A stretch of DNA of 64,000 nucleotides from positions 1 through 64,000 of the forward strand of contig NZ_PXZH01000002.1 of NCBI RefSeq assembly GCF_003950325.1, in the 5' to 3' direction. This document shows, piece by piece, positions 8,170-17,400 of the stretch. Positions within the stretch are counted from its first letter, which is position 1. Every line of letters begins with the position of its first letter. The notes below the pieces were generated by a model that saw nothing but the letters and a program-made list of their open reading frames with translations, had not been told where the DNA came from and searched no databases. The position numbers were made by a program, and so were the translations under genes. The DNA is from Vagococcus humatus. Lineage in GTDB: Bacteria > Bacillota > Bacilli > Lactobacillales > Vagococcaceae.

Positions 8170-8182
8170 AGACGGTGGAATG

Positions 8183-8824
8183 ATGAATAAAAGCAATGTG
8201 TTGACTCAATTAGGAAAAAATGGTGTAGTAGCAGTTTTACGCGCCAAAAATCAAGAAGAAGCAGTTAAAATGACCAAACATTTGGTTGAGGGTGGAGTTA
8301 AAGCGATTGAAGTAACTTTTACTGTCCCAAATGCAGATGAAGTTATTGCTAATCTTGTTCAACAATATGATCAAGATTCAGAAGTAGTCATTGGAGCGGG
8401 AACTGTTTTAGATAGTGTGACTGCTCGGATTGCTATTATGGCTGGTGCTAAATTTATAGTAAGTCCATCTTTTGATAAAGATATTGCAAAAATTTGTAAT
8501 CTTTATCAAGTACCTTATATGGCAGGATGTATGACTATTACAGAAATGACAGAAGCAATGAAGTATGGAGTTGAAGTTATTAAAGTCTTTCCAGCTAGTG
8601 TTTACGGACCTTCCTTTATTAAAGCTATTAAAGCACCTTTACCACAAGCGAACATTATGCCAACTGGTGGTGTCAACTTAGATAATATAAAAGAATGGTT
8701 AACTAATGGAGCTGTTGCGGTAGGAGTAGGTGGTAATCTAGTAACATTAGATGATGAAGGCTATGAAGGAATTACCCGACGTGCTGAAGCATACATGAAA
8801 GCCTATCGTGAAGTGAGAGGGTAA
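8183..8824 (+). CDS. kdgA: 2-dehydro-3-deoxy-phosphogluconate (KDPG) aldolase
   Basis: A 213-residue class I aldolase of the Eda family splitting KDPG into pyruvate and glyceraldehyde-3-phosphate. Visible active-site landmarks are Glu43 in IEVTF, the GAGTV segment, the Schiff-base Lys134 in VIKVFPAS, and the phosphate-binding MPTGGV. The chosen start is the second of two adjacent ATGs (8183), giving the usual N terminus MNKSNVLTQLGKNGVVAVLR. kdgK begins two bases after the stop. It is the last enzyme of the uronate branch of this island. Confidence 0.93.
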   Translation: MNKSNVLTQLGKNGVVAVLRAKNQEEAVKMTKHLVEGGVKAIEVTFTVPNADEVIANLVQQYDQDSEVVIGAGTVLDSVTARIAIMAGAKFIVSPSFDKDIAKICNLYQVPYMAGCMTITEMTEAMKYGVEVIKVFPASVYGPSFIKAIKAPLPQANIMPTGGVNLDNIKEWLTNGAVAVGVGGNLVTLDDEGYEGITRRAEAYMKAYREVRG

Positions 8825-8826
8825 TC

Positions 8827-9846
8827 ATGACAAATAAAAAAGTAGTATTAGTAGGGGAACTGTTACTAAGATTATCAACAGATTATGGTTGTTTAATTCA
8901 AAATAGTTCTAGTTTTCAAGCTCATTACGGAGGTAGTGAAGCTAATGTAGCAATTAGTTTATCTCAATTCGGTAAAAAAGCCCAATTAGTTAGCGTGCTT
9001 CCGACCAATGATTTAGGTAAGGGAGTAAAAAAACATCTATTGGCACATGGAGTAGACTGTTCTCAAGTTCTTGAGAAAGATGGACGGTTAGGGACTTATT
9101 ATGTAGAGTCTGGCACCAGTGTTCGCTCTGCAAAAGTTATCTATGATCGGCAAGACTCTGTATTTATTAAAAGTCAATTATCAGACTGGGATTGGTCAAG
9201 CATTCTAGAAGATACTTCCATTTTACATATTTCGGGAATCACTCCAGCATTAACAGAAGAGTGGCAAGAAATGACACTTAGTATTGTGAAAGAAGCAAAA
9301 AATCGTGGTATTTCTGTTTCTTTTGATATGAATTATCGAGTGAAACTTTGGAGTCAAAAAGAGGCAAGTCAATTTTTAATGAAGTTACTGCCTTTTGTAG
9401 ATTATTGTTCTATGGGAAAAATGGATGCTCTTTATTTACTGAATATTCCTAAGTGTGAAGAAAGTTTAACAACAGAGGAAGAATTAATTTATTACTATCA
9501 ACAAATGCAAACTAAATTTCCTAATATATCGGTATTTTATTCAACGATTAGAGAGGTTTGTTCTGCTAGTGATAATAATTTGACTGGAACATTGTGGATG
9601 AACCAACAATTGTTCATGTCTAAAACTTATGCGATTACAAATATTGTAGATCGAGTAGGCGGAGGAGATGCCTTTACTTCTGGAGTCTTATATGGATTAT
9701 TAGAAGGCTTAACTCCACAAGAAACGATAGATTATGCAACAGCTGTTTCAACTCTTAAACATACGATTGCAGGAGATGCTTGTATGTTTTCAGATCAAAC
9801 AGTTCGTGATTTTATAGAAAGTGGATCTAGCAAAATTGTTAGATAA
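8827..9846 (+). CDS. kdgK: 2-keto-3-deoxygluconate kinase (PfkB family)
   Basis: A 339-residue ribokinase-fold sugar kinase. It carries the N-terminal glycine signature (HYGGSEANVAISLSQFG) and the C-terminal PfkB motif DRVGGGDAFTSG with the catalytic Asp. It phosphorylates KDG with ATP to KDPG, the substrate of the preceding gene. The substrate assignment rests on the kdgA-kdgK-kduI-kduD context and on resemblance to Firmicutes KdgK. The start ATG is two bases after the kdgA stop, with GAGAGGG as ribosome site. Confidence 0.9.
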   Translation: MTNKKVVLVGELLLRLSTDYGCLIQNSSSFQAHYGGSEANVAISLSQFGKKAQLVSVLPTNDLGKGVKKHLLAHGVDCSQVLEKDGRLGTYYVESGTSVRSAKVIYDRQDSVFIKSQLSDWDWSSILEDTSILHISGITPALTEEWQEMTLSIVKEAKNRGISVSFDMNYRVKLWSQKEASQFLMKLLPFVDYCSMGKMDALYLLNIPKCEESLTTEEELIYYYQQMQTKFPNISVFYSTIREVCSASDNNLTGTLWMNQQLFMSKTYAITNIVDRVGGGDAFTSGVLYGLLEGLTPQETIDYATAVSTLKHTIAGDACMFSDQTVRDFIESGSSKIVR

Positions 9847-9866
9847 ATATGAAAGGAAAGATAAAG

Positions 9867-10703
9867 ATGAAAATGGAAACACGTTATGCACATAGCCCTG
9901 AGGATATTAGACATTATTCTACAGAGAAATTAAGAGAAGAATTTTTAATAGAAGAAATTTTTACACCAGGAAAAGTTTGTTTAACTTATACACATAATGA
10001 TCGCATGATTTTTGGTGGCGTTACACCAACAGATAAAGCGTTAAGTATTAAATTATCCACTGAATTAGGTGTGGATTATTTCTTAGAACGTCGTGAGTTA
10101 GGAGTTATCAACATTGGTGGTCCTGGAAGTATTATTATAGACGGTCAAGAAGATAAGATGGTTAAGCAAGATGGGTATTATATTGGGAAAGAAACTAAAA
10201 ATGTTGAATTTACATCAGATGATGTGAACAATCCAGCTAAATTTTACTGTGTTTCTGTTCCAGCTCACAAAAAATATCCAAATGTAAAAATTGCTATTGC
10301 AGACATTACACCAATGGAAACAGGTGAGCAAAAAACATTAAATGAGCGTAAAATTCATCAATATATTCATCCAAATGTATGTGAAAGCTGTCAATTACAA
10401 ATGGGTTATACTGTTTTAGCAGAAGGAAGTTCTTGGAATACTATGCCTTGTCATACTCATGAGAGACGTATGGAAACTTATTTATACTTTGATATGGATC
10501 CAGATACACGAGTATTCCACTTCTTAGGTACACCAGATGAAACCAAACATTTAGTAATGGGTAATGAACAAGCAACTATTTCACCAAGTTGGTCTATTCA
10601 TACAGGCGTTGGAACAAGTAATTATACTTTTATTTGGGCAATGTGTGGCGAGAATATTACTTATACAGACATGGATATGGTTCCAATGTCAGAATTAAAA
10701 TAA
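9867..10703 (+). CDS. kduI: 5-dehydro-4-deoxy-D-glucuronate isomerase
   Basis: A 278-residue bicupin isomerase converting 5-keto-4-deoxyuronate (from unsaturated uronic acid) to 2,5-diketo-3-deoxygluconate. The zinc site is visible as His196, His198 and Glu203 in HTHERRME plus a later His in SWSIHTGVG, at the same positions as in E. coli KduI. The start at 9867 is preferred because AAAGGAAAG lies 6 nt upstream and the length then equals the usual 278 residues; an ATG at 9849 is upstream of that site. It sits 20 bp behind kdgK and is followed by kduD. Confidence 0.95.
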   Translation: MKMETRYAHSPEDIRHYSTEKLREEFLIEEIFTPGKVCLTYTHNDRMIFGGVTPTDKALSIKLSTELGVDYFLERRELGVINIGGPGSIIIDGQEDKMVKQDGYYIGKETKNVEFTSDDVNNPAKFYCVSVPAHKKYPNVKIAIADITPMETGEQKTLNERKIHQYIHPNVCESCQLQMGYTVLAEGSSWNTMPCHTHERRMETYLYFDMDPDTRVFHFLGTPDETKHLVMGNEQATISPSWSIHTGVGTSNYTFIWAMCGENITYTDMDMVPMSELK

Positions 10704-10728
10704 TAAAAAGCAGTCGGAGGATGTAAAT

Positions 10729-11505
10729 ATGTCATTAGATAATTTTTCAATGGACTTTTTTAGTTTGAAAAACAAAGTAGCGATTGTAACAGGTGGTAAT
10801 ACAGGTCTTGGGCAAGGATATGTGGTTGCGTTAGCAAAAGCTGGAGCAGATGTGTTTGTTGTAACTCATGATACTGATTGGGAAGAAACGAGAGAACTTG
10901 TTGAAAAAGAAGGTCGTCAAGTAGAATTTTTCCAACAAGATTTAACAAAAGCAGATGCAGCTAAAGATGTAACTGAAGCTTGTTTAAAAGCATTTAATAA
11001 AATTGATATTTTAGTAAACAATGCGGGAACTATTCGTCGCTCACCTTTACTTGAATATAAAGATGAAGATTGGAATGCTGTTTTAGACATTAACTTAAAT
11101 GCTGTTTATCACTTGAGTCAAGAAGTAGCAAAAGTTTATGCGAAACAAGGTTACGGTAAAATTATTAATGTTGCGTCTATGTTGTCATTCCAAGGAGGAA
11201 AATTTGTTCCTTCTTACACAGCTAGTAAACATGGAGTTGCAGGATTAACAAAAGCATTTGCTAATGAATTAAGCGAACTAAATATTCAAGTCAATGCTAT
11301 TGCACCAGGCTATATTAAAACAGCTAATACTGCACCTATTCGTGCTGATGAAAAACGTAATCAAGAAATTTTAAATAGAATTCCTGCTAACCGTTGGGGA
11401 GAACCTTTCGATTTAATGGGAACAGTAGTCTTTTTAGCAAGTCGTGCATCTGATTATATGACTGGTCATATTGTTGCAGTTGATGGTGGTTGGTTAGTAC
11501 GCTAA
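10729..11505 (+). CDS. kduD: 2-dehydro-3-deoxy-D-gluconate 5-dehydrogenase
   Basis: A 258-residue SDR reducing 2,5-diketo-3-deoxygluconate to KDG with NAD(P)H. It shows TGGNTGLG (21-28), NNAGTIRR, a Ser in VASMLSF, the YTASK catalytic pair and a C terminus ending in VDGGWLVR, typical of KduD. The ribosome site is CGGAGGA. It completes the kduI-kduD-kdgK-kdgA set needed to turn 4-deoxy-5-ketouronate into pyruvate and triose phosphate. A strong hairpin follows the gene. Confidence 0.93.
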   Translation: MSLDNFSMDFFSLKNKVAIVTGGNTGLGQGYVVALAKAGADVFVVTHDTDWEETRELVEKEGRQVEFFQQDLTKADAAKDVTEACLKAFNKIDILVNNAGTIRRSPLLEYKDEDWNAVLDINLNAVYHLSQEVAKVYAKQGYGKIINVASMLSFQGGKFVPSYTASKHGVAGLTKAFANELSELNIQVNAIAPGYIKTANTAPIRADEKRNQEILNRIPANRWGEPFDLMGTVVFLASRASDYMTGHIVAVDGGWLVR

Positions 11506-11527
11506 CCCTATTTCATAAGAAAATAAT

Positions 11528-11565
11528 AGAAGGAGACGTTAATTTTAACGTCTCCTATCTTTTGT
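11528..11565 (+). terminator. Terminator after kduD
   Basis: Stem AGGAGACGTTAA/TTAACGTCTCCT with a short T run that is interrupted (ATCTTTTG). Some readthrough into the MFS gene, which starts 20 bp later, is possible. Confidence 0.75.
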
Positions 11566-11584
11566 ATTAGAGAGGAAGAGTGAA

Positions 11585-12775
11585 GTGTCTTTTTATAAAG
11601 AATTATCACGTCAACAAAAGTATATTTTAATTTGTTGCTTTTTTATTTTTTTTGTTAATGGTTTATATGCCATGGTTTTTGGCTCGCTATTACCGTATTT
11701 ACGTGCAGAATATGGTTTAAACGAAGTAGTGAGTGGTATGTTAATTTCAGGACACCAAGCAGGTAACTTATTAGGAGGATTTATTGCTGGAGTGTTACCG
11801 TTGTACTTTGGAGAAAAACGTTCTATTATGTTTTTAAGTATTTTTGTGATGATCGGTTTTTATGCGATGACGGTAACAGGAAATCATTGGATTCTTTTAA
11901 TAAGTTTCTTTTTTACTGGAATTAGTCGTGGAAGTATTTCAAATTTCAACAACCGAACAGTTAATAATGTATCAGGCAGTAGCCCGGTTGCTATGAACTT
12001 TTTACATAGTTTGTTTGCGGTAGGGGCATTATTATCGCCTTTTTTAATTATTGTAGCTAACCAAATAGTTGGAGATAAAAAAGGTTGGAAAGTGGCCTGC
12101 TACGTTATTATTGCTCTTATTTTATTTTCTCAGTTTTTATTTTATCAAATGAAGCTACCAAAAGAGTCAACACAACTGAAAAAAGATAATCAAGGAAAAC
12201 AAGGGTTCACTTTTATGAAAGATCAATTCTTTTGGTTAACAGTAGGAATTTTATTCTTCTACCTATGTGCTGAAGCAGCGATAACAGGTTGGTTAGTGAC
12301 TTATTTTATTGAGGCTAATATTTTATCAACGTCACAGGCACAAATGATTAGTTCTGTTTTATGGATTGGTATTTTAATAGGACGTTTAGGTTGTATTTTC
12401 TTTGGGGATAGAGTTCGCCGAGGTAAGTTATTATTTGTTATTAGTTTGTTAAGCGTAGTATTTTACTTTTTATTATTAGCAAGTACAAATGGTTTTACTA
12501 TATTATGGATTGTGTTAGGCTTAGGTGCTTCAATGGGAGGGATTTATCCTACTGCTATGACGATTGCAGGCAAATCGATTGAAAAACATCCAATGGCTTT
12601 AGGTTGGATTTTGGTTATTGGCGGTTTAGGAGGTATTTTAATGCCGATGTTAACAGGAGTACTAGCTAGTCAATATGGGATTCAAACAGGAATGAGTGCG
12701 ATTGTAGTTTCCATCATTCTAATGTTTTTAGGAGTAGTTTGGCATAACCGATTAGAGAAAAAACAAATGAAATAA
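11585..12775 (+). CDS. MFS transporter (FucP-like sugar/uronate permease)
   Basis: A 396-residue polytopic protein with about 12 hydrophobic helices and a central cytosolic loop (about 195-210, KLPKESTQLKKDNQGKQG). The MFS repeats FGEKRS and FGDRVRRGK are visible. It resembles the fucose/glucose permease branch. Given its place between kduD and the PTS activator, it may carry free unsaturated uronate or a monosaccharide, giving an uptake route alternative to the PTS; the substrate is inferred. Translation starts at GTG 11585 behind AGAGAGGAAG. The levR-type gene follows 19 bp after the stop. Confidence 0.8.
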   Translation: MSFYKELSRQQKYILICCFFIFFVNGLYAMVFGSLLPYLRAEYGLNEVVSGMLISGHQAGNLLGGFIAGVLPLYFGEKRSIMFLSIFVMIGFYAMTVTGNHWILLISFFFTGISRGSISNFNNRTVNNVSGSSPVAMNFLHSLFAVGALLSPFLIIVANQIVGDKKGWKVACYVIIALILFSQFLFYQMKLPKESTQLKKDNQGKQGFTFMKDQFFWLTVGILFFYLCAEAAITGWLVTYFIEANILSTSQAQMISSVLWIGILIGRLGCIFFGDRVRRGKLLFVISLLSVVFYFLLLASTNGFTILWIVLGLGASMGGIYPTAMTIAGKSIEKHPMALGWILVIGGLGGILMPMLTGVLASQYGIQTGMSAIVVSIILMFLGVVWHNRLEKKQMK

Positions 12776-12794
12776 AGTTAGGGTGTTGGCATGA

Positions 12795-15557
12795 ATGAAT
12801 AAACAAGATTATTTAATTTACTTAACAGATAAATACCAGCAAATTGATACATTAGATGAAGCAACCTGCAGTTTTGCAACGACTCAGTCTATTTCTGAAA
12901 ATGTGGGGAAAAAAAGTAATGTAGTCAATCATCATTTGAATAATTTATTCAAAGAAAAAGAGCTTATTAAAATTAATACAAAACCTGTTTATTTTATTCC
13001 GGTGTCTATATTGCCTAAATTAATAGGGAGTTTTCCTGAAAAAGAGATGTATGACTCTTTCGAAGAACTTTTAGAAGAATCAGGAGAATCCGATGTATTA
13101 GAGCAACTTATTGGCTCAAAACATAGTCTGAAAACTGTTTTAAAACAAGGAAAAATTGCTTTATCATATCCGCCTAAAGGAATGCCTTTTTTGTTAACAG
13201 GTCCAACAGGTTCTGGTAAAACGTATTTAGTTAAACAATTTTATCAATATGCAGTTGATACTAGTTTATTAGAAAAAGATGCCCCTTTTAGTATTTTTAA
13301 CTGTGCAGAGTATGCTGATAATCCAGAGTTATTATCTTCTAAGTTATTTGGATATAAAAAGGGAAGTTTTACTGGAGCAGATCGAGATCAGAAAGGTTTG
13401 TTAGAATTAAGTGATGGTGGGCTCCTATTTATTGATGAAGTTCACCGGTTGTCACCTGAGAGCCAAGAAAAACTTTTTTACTTTATTGATGAAGGCCGTT
13501 TTAAACCTCTTGGAGAAAATGAACATTGGAAACAAGCAGAGGTAAGGCTGATGTTTGCTACAACGGAGAATATCGGAGATTATTTGCTAGATACATTTAC
13601 CCGACGAATTCCCATCGTAGCGAAAGTTCCTTCTCTTGATGAACGTGGGACAAAAGAAAAAAGAGAATTTTTATATTATTTTCTAAAACAAGAAGCGAAG
13701 CAAATAGGAAAAAATTTGAAAATAGAAAAAAATCTGTTTACATTTATGATTACTTATCAGTTTAAAGGTAACGTGGGAGAACTTGCTAATCTTGTACGCT
13801 ATATTTGTGGTAATGCTTATGTTAGACAGTTAGATGAAGATGAACTAACTATTTCAATTACGGACTTACCAGAACGTTTGAAAAAACAAGCAGTTCAATT
13901 GGTTGATTTATACAATAAAGAGGTATTAGAAATTAAAACAACTGGTCAAGTGATTGATCCAGGTTATTTCTCTCAGCGAGATATGTTAGAGCAAATGTAT
14001 GATGAGTTAAGGCTGATTGGCGATGTCATGCTTAAAGGTAATCTAAGTTTTAGTCGTTGGTTAAATGGTTCTTTTGAAGAGATAGAACGGCATTTAGATA
14101 AGTTTAAAGAAGACATTTTAATAGATAAAATACTTGAAGTAAAGCTACAATATTTAATTGATGAAGTCACACAAATCATGTATGAATCTCATCAAATTGA
14201 AATATTACCTGAAATAAAGACGATTGTTCTAACGTATTTAGAGCTACTTATTTCACAAGATCAAGCTAGTGATTATGAATTAAAAGAGCCAATCGCATAT
14301 AACCGAATTTATTTAGAAAAAATGCCCTATATCAATAAACAAGTAGGATTATTTGTTTATTTGCTAAATGAAATCTCTGACTTATCAGATATTTATTTCA
14401 CTGAATGGGATTATTTTGTTTTACAAACTATTTTATCCTATTACAATCGGTTAAAACATAAAGACCAAATTAATGGGGTCGTGATTTGTCATGGAAGTAG
14501 TACTGCCTCAAGTATTGCAGAAACAGCTAATATTATGATTGGACAAAAAGTGTATCAAGGAATTGATATGTCTTTAGAAGTTAGTTTTAAAGAAATAATC
14601 AAAAAATTACAAAGATATTTATCTTTGCATGAAACAGGGAATGGCACAATTATTTTAATTGATATTGGTCATACGCAAGATTTAAAGGAAGCTCTGCAAG
14701 ATCGGTTAGATGGTCCTATAGCGATTATTGATAATGTTTCTACTAAACTAGCATTAGATGTCGGCTTTAAAATTATTAACCGAGAAAACATTGAGTATAT
14801 TGTTGAAGAAGCTACTAGACATCATGTCTCTCAATATGCTTTGTTTGAGCCAGACAAAAAACGTCCACCAGCATTGATTATTTCTTGCCAAACAGGTATG
14901 GGGACAGCTAAAAAACTGCAAGAAGTTATGAATGAACATTTACCAAAAGATTTAAATTTAGAGTTGGTTACAACAGACTATCAACATTTGAAAAAAATGA
15001 AAAACAACACAACTATGTTTAGCCGCTATGATATTATTGGTATTTTTGGAACAACAGATCCTCATGTGGAAAGTGTTCCTTATATAGGATTAGATGATGT
15101 GATGTCTCAAGATGGTCTTAAACATTTAACGCGAATTTTTGGCCAGTATTTATCTACGGAAGAAATTCAAGGGTTGAATAATGGTATGATGAAAACCTTA
15201 TCTTTAGAAAATTTGGTAACCATGTTAAGTATTTTAAATCCTGAAAAGACAATAGAACTTATATCAGAAATGATAGATTATTGGGAATTAACTTTTAAAA
15301 TTAAAATCCCTAATAATTTAAAAACAGCGTTATACATTCATATTAGCTGTATGATTGAACGAGTTATTACTCGAACTTATGTTGAAGATGAACATATTGA
15401 CCGAGAATTGTTTATCCAAGAGCACTCTTTCTTTATCCAAACAATTAAAAAAGGTTTGGAAACTTTTGAATCAGTTTATCATGTAGAAGTTGATTTAGGC
15501 GAAATTGCTTATTTACATCAACTTTTTCAATTAAATCTAATTGGATTTGCTTATTAA
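12795..15557 (+). CDS. LevR-type sigma-54-dependent PTS operon activator
   Basis: A 920-residue transcriptional activator. In order: an N-terminal helix-turn-helix (about 1-70), an AAA+ sigma-54 interaction domain with Walker A GPTGSGKT (136-143), the loop GSFTGA (190-195; consensus GAFTGA) and Walker B LLFIDE, then PRD1, an EIIA-like mannose-type domain (GVVICHGSSTASSIAE), a GatB-like EIIB module (ALIISCQTGMGTAKKL) and a C-terminal PRD2. Such proteins are switched by PTS phosphorylation and drive sigma-54 promoters. A sigma-54 promoter lies 76 bp after its stop codon, in front of the GH88-PTS operon, which identifies the target. The start is ATG 12795; an ATG four bases earlier is immediately closed. 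Confidence 0.93.
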   Translation: MNKQDYLIYLTDKYQQIDTLDEATCSFATTQSISENVGKKSNVVNHHLNNLFKEKELIKINTKPVYFIPVSILPKLIGSFPEKEMYDSFEELLEESGESDVLEQLIGSKHSLKTVLKQGKIALSYPPKGMPFLLTGPTGSGKTYLVKQFYQYAVDTSLLEKDAPFSIFNCAEYADNPELLSSKLFGYKKGSFTGADRDQKGLLELSDGGLLFIDEVHRLSPESQEKLFYFIDEGRFKPLGENEHWKQAEVRLMFATTENIGDYLLDTFTRRIPIVAKVPSLDERGTKEKREFLYYFLKQEAKQIGKNLKIEKNLFTFMITYQFKGNVGELANLVRYICGNAYVRQLDEDELTISITDLPERLKKQAVQLVDLYNKEVLEIKTTGQVIDPGYFSQRDMLEQMYDELRLIGDVMLKGNLSFSRWLNGSFEEIERHLDKFKEDILIDKILEVKLQYLIDEVTQIMYESHQIEILPEIKTIVLTYLELLISQDQASDYELKEPIAYNRIYLEKMPYINKQVGLFVYLLNEISDLSDIYFTEWDYFVLQTILSYYNRLKHKDQINGVVICHGSSTASSIAETANIMIGQKVYQGIDMSLEVSFKEIIKKLQRYLSLHETGNGTIILIDIGHTQDLKEALQDRLDGPIAIIDNVSTKLALDVGFKIINRENIEYIVEEATRHHVSQYALFEPDKKRPPALIISCQTGMGTAKKLQEVMNEHLPKDLNLELVTTDYQHLKKMKNNTTMFSRYDIIGIFGTTDPHVESVPYIGLDDVMSQDGLKHLTRIFGQYLSTEEIQGLNNGMMKTLSLENLVTMLSILNPEKTIELISEMIDYWELTFKIKIPNNLKTALYIHISCMIERVITRTYVEDEHIDRELFIQEHSFFIQTIKKGLETFESVYHVEVDLGEIAYLHQLFQLNLIGFAY

Positions 15558-15578
15558 CAAAGCAAATCCAATTTTTTT
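15539..15578 (+). terminator. Terminator after the LevR-type gene
   Basis: Stem TTGGATTTGCTT/AAGCAAATCCAA with a T run, overlapping the stop codon. It insulates the downstream sigma-54 operon. Confidence 0.88.
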
Positions 15579-15632
15579 ATTTCACTTCCAATAATTATCT
15601 AAAAGAAAGCTAATTTATCAAGGAAATAAAAG

Positions 15633-15650
15633 TTGGCATGATAATTGCTT
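15633..15650 (+). promoter_or_regulatory. Sigma-54 promoter of the GH88-PTS operon
   Basis: TTGGCATG-N4-TTGCTT: the -24 GG and -12 GC elements are separated by exactly 10 bp and fit TGGCACG-N4-TTGC with one difference. It ends 36 bp before the GH88 start codon and lies directly behind the sigma-54 activator gene. The 54 bp between the terminator and the -24 element are the likely activator binding region. Confidence 0.88.
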
Positions 15651-15686
15651 ATATAAGAGTGAGAAAAGAAAAGGAGAGAAGGAATC

Positions 15687-16865
15687 ATGAAGAAAGAGCA
15701 CTTGTTGGATGCACAGAAATATTTTCAAACAGGGTTAGTGACAAAAAGTGAAATTAAACAAGCGTTAGATCAAGCAGTAACGTTAGTTGATCACAACATG
15801 AAAAAATTTGGAGAGATGTTTCCCACTCCAGCAACTAAACATGGACAATATGAACTGATTAAAAATATAGAATGGACAACTGGTTTTTGGACAGGCATGC
15901 TGTGGCTTGCTTACGAATATACTGGAGAAGATAAATATCGCGTATTAGCAGAAAAACATGTAGATGATTTTTTAGATAGAATCGAAAATAAAATCGAAGT
16001 GGATCACCATGATTTAGGGTTTTTATATATTCCATCTTGTGTAAGCGCATATAAATTAACTGGAAATGAAAAAGCTAAACGTGCGTCTATTTTAGCAGCA
16101 GATCAATTAATATCACGTTTCCAAGAAAAAGGTGGATTTATTCAAGCTTGGGGAGAACTTGGAGCAAAAGATAATTATCGGTTAATAGTAGACTGTATGT
16201 TAAATATTCCACTCTTATACTGGGCGTATGAAGAAACTGGCGATAACAAGTATAAAGAAATGGCAGATCGCCACTATAAAACAACTGTTGCTAATGCTTT
16301 TCGTGAGGATGCCTCAACTTTCCATACTTTTTATTTTGATCCGGAAACGGGAGATCCAATCAAAGGAGTTACTCGTCAAGGGTATGCAGATGATTCTAGT
16401 TGGGCTAGAGGACAAGCTTGGGCAGTTTATGGGACAGCGTTACAGTATTACCAAACAAAAGATAGCACCATCGTTCCTGATTTTAAAGCAGTGACTAATT
16501 ACTTCTTAAATAGATTACCAGAAGATTTAGTTCCATACTGGGATTTAATTTTTACAGATGGTAGTGGCCATTCTAGAGACTCTTCTTCAGCAGCGATTGC
16601 TATTTGTGGGATGAGCGAGATGTTAAAATATTTACCAGAAACTGATGAACTTGCAATGACTTATCGATATGCGATGCATGCTATGTTGAAAGCTTTGATG
16701 AGTCAGTATACTTACCAAGACTTAGATAATGAAAATGGTTTATTAAGACATGGTGTTTATTCATGGCATTCTGGTAAAGGGGTAGATGAAGGAAATATCT
16801 GGGGCGATTATTTTTATATGGAAGCATTAATCAGATTTTATAAAGATTGGGAATTATACTGGTAG
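15687..16865 (+). CDS. ugl: Unsaturated glucuronyl hydrolase (GH88)
   Basis: A 392-residue (alpha/alpha)6-barrel enzyme that hydrates the unsaturated uronic acid at the non-reducing end of lyase-generated disaccharides, releasing 4-deoxy-5-ketouronate and the amino sugar. The two catalytic Asp residues fit Asp109 (HHDLGF) and Asp169 (VDCMLN), with the same 60-residue spacing as in streptococcal UGL. The C-terminal GNIWGDYFYMEAL is typical. No signal peptide is present, so it acts in the cytosol after PTS import. It is the first gene of the sigma-54 operon, with AAGGAGAGAAGG as ribosome site. Confidence 0.94.
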   Translation: MKKEHLLDAQKYFQTGLVTKSEIKQALDQAVTLVDHNMKKFGEMFPTPATKHGQYELIKNIEWTTGFWTGMLWLAYEYTGEDKYRVLAEKHVDDFLDRIENKIEVDHHDLGFLYIPSCVSAYKLTGNEKAKRASILAADQLISRFQEKGGFIQAWGELGAKDNYRLIVDCMLNIPLLYWAYEETGDNKYKEMADRHYKTTVANAFREDASTFHTFYFDPETGDPIKGVTRQGYADDSSWARGQAWAVYGTALQYYQTKDSTIVPDFKAVTNYFLNRLPEDLVPYWDLIFTDGSGHSRDSSSAAIAICGMSEMLKYLPETDELAMTYRYAMHAMLKALMSQYTYQDLDNENGLLRHGVYSWHSGKGVDEGNIWGDYFYMEALIRFYKDWELYW

Positions 16866-16877
16866 GAGGAGATTATC

Positions 16878-17378
16878 ATGACAGAACCAAATATTAAAAT
16901 GATTAGAATCGACGAAAGACTTATTCACGGACAAGGACAACTATGGATTAATTCACTAGGGGCTAATTTAGTTATTGTAGCCAATGATGAAGTAGCAAAA
17001 AGTAGCATTCAACAAACACTAATGAAATCCTTAATTTCAAAATCGATTGGTATGCGTTTTTTCACTATTGAAGAAACTTGCGATAAAATTTATAAAGCAT
17101 CACCAAAACAGTCTATTTTCTTAGTAGCTAAGAATCCAAAAGATGTATTACGTTTGGCAGAAGGTGGCGTACCTATTAACGAATTGAATGTAGGGAACAT
17201 TCATTTTGCAGAAGGTAAAAAACAGTTAACTAACTATATTTCTTTAGGGGATGAAGATTTAGAAGCCTTGAAAGAATTGAAAACCAAACATGGAGTTACT
17301 TTTAATACAAAAACAACGCCAATGGGTGGAGACTCAGGTGTAAGTTTAGATTTAAACAATTATGTAGAAACACATTAG
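16878..17378 (+). CDS. PTS EIIB, mannose family (hyaluronan/chondroitin disaccharide type)
   Basis: A 166-residue cytosolic EIIB with the phosphorylation site His17 in RIDERLIHGQ and the family segments NDEVAKSSIQQ, LAEGGVPINELNVGNIH. It passes phosphate from EIIA to the incoming sugar at EIIC-EIID. The gene order GH88-EIIB-EIIC-EIID-EIIA-YajC-heparinase resembles the hyaluronan disaccharide PTS locus of streptococci as I recall it, which supports an unsaturated disaccharide substrate. It lies 12 bp behind GH88. Confidence 0.92.
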   Translation: MTEPNIKMIRIDERLIHGQGQLWINSLGANLVIVANDEVAKSSIQQTLMKSLISKSIGMRFFTIEETCDKIYKASPKQSIFLVAKNPKDVLRLAEGGVPINELNVGNIHFAEGKKQLTNYISLGDEDLEALKELKTKHGVTFNTKTTPMGGDSGVSLDLNNYVETH

Positions 17379-17400
17379 AAATTATATTGGAGGGAAAAAT

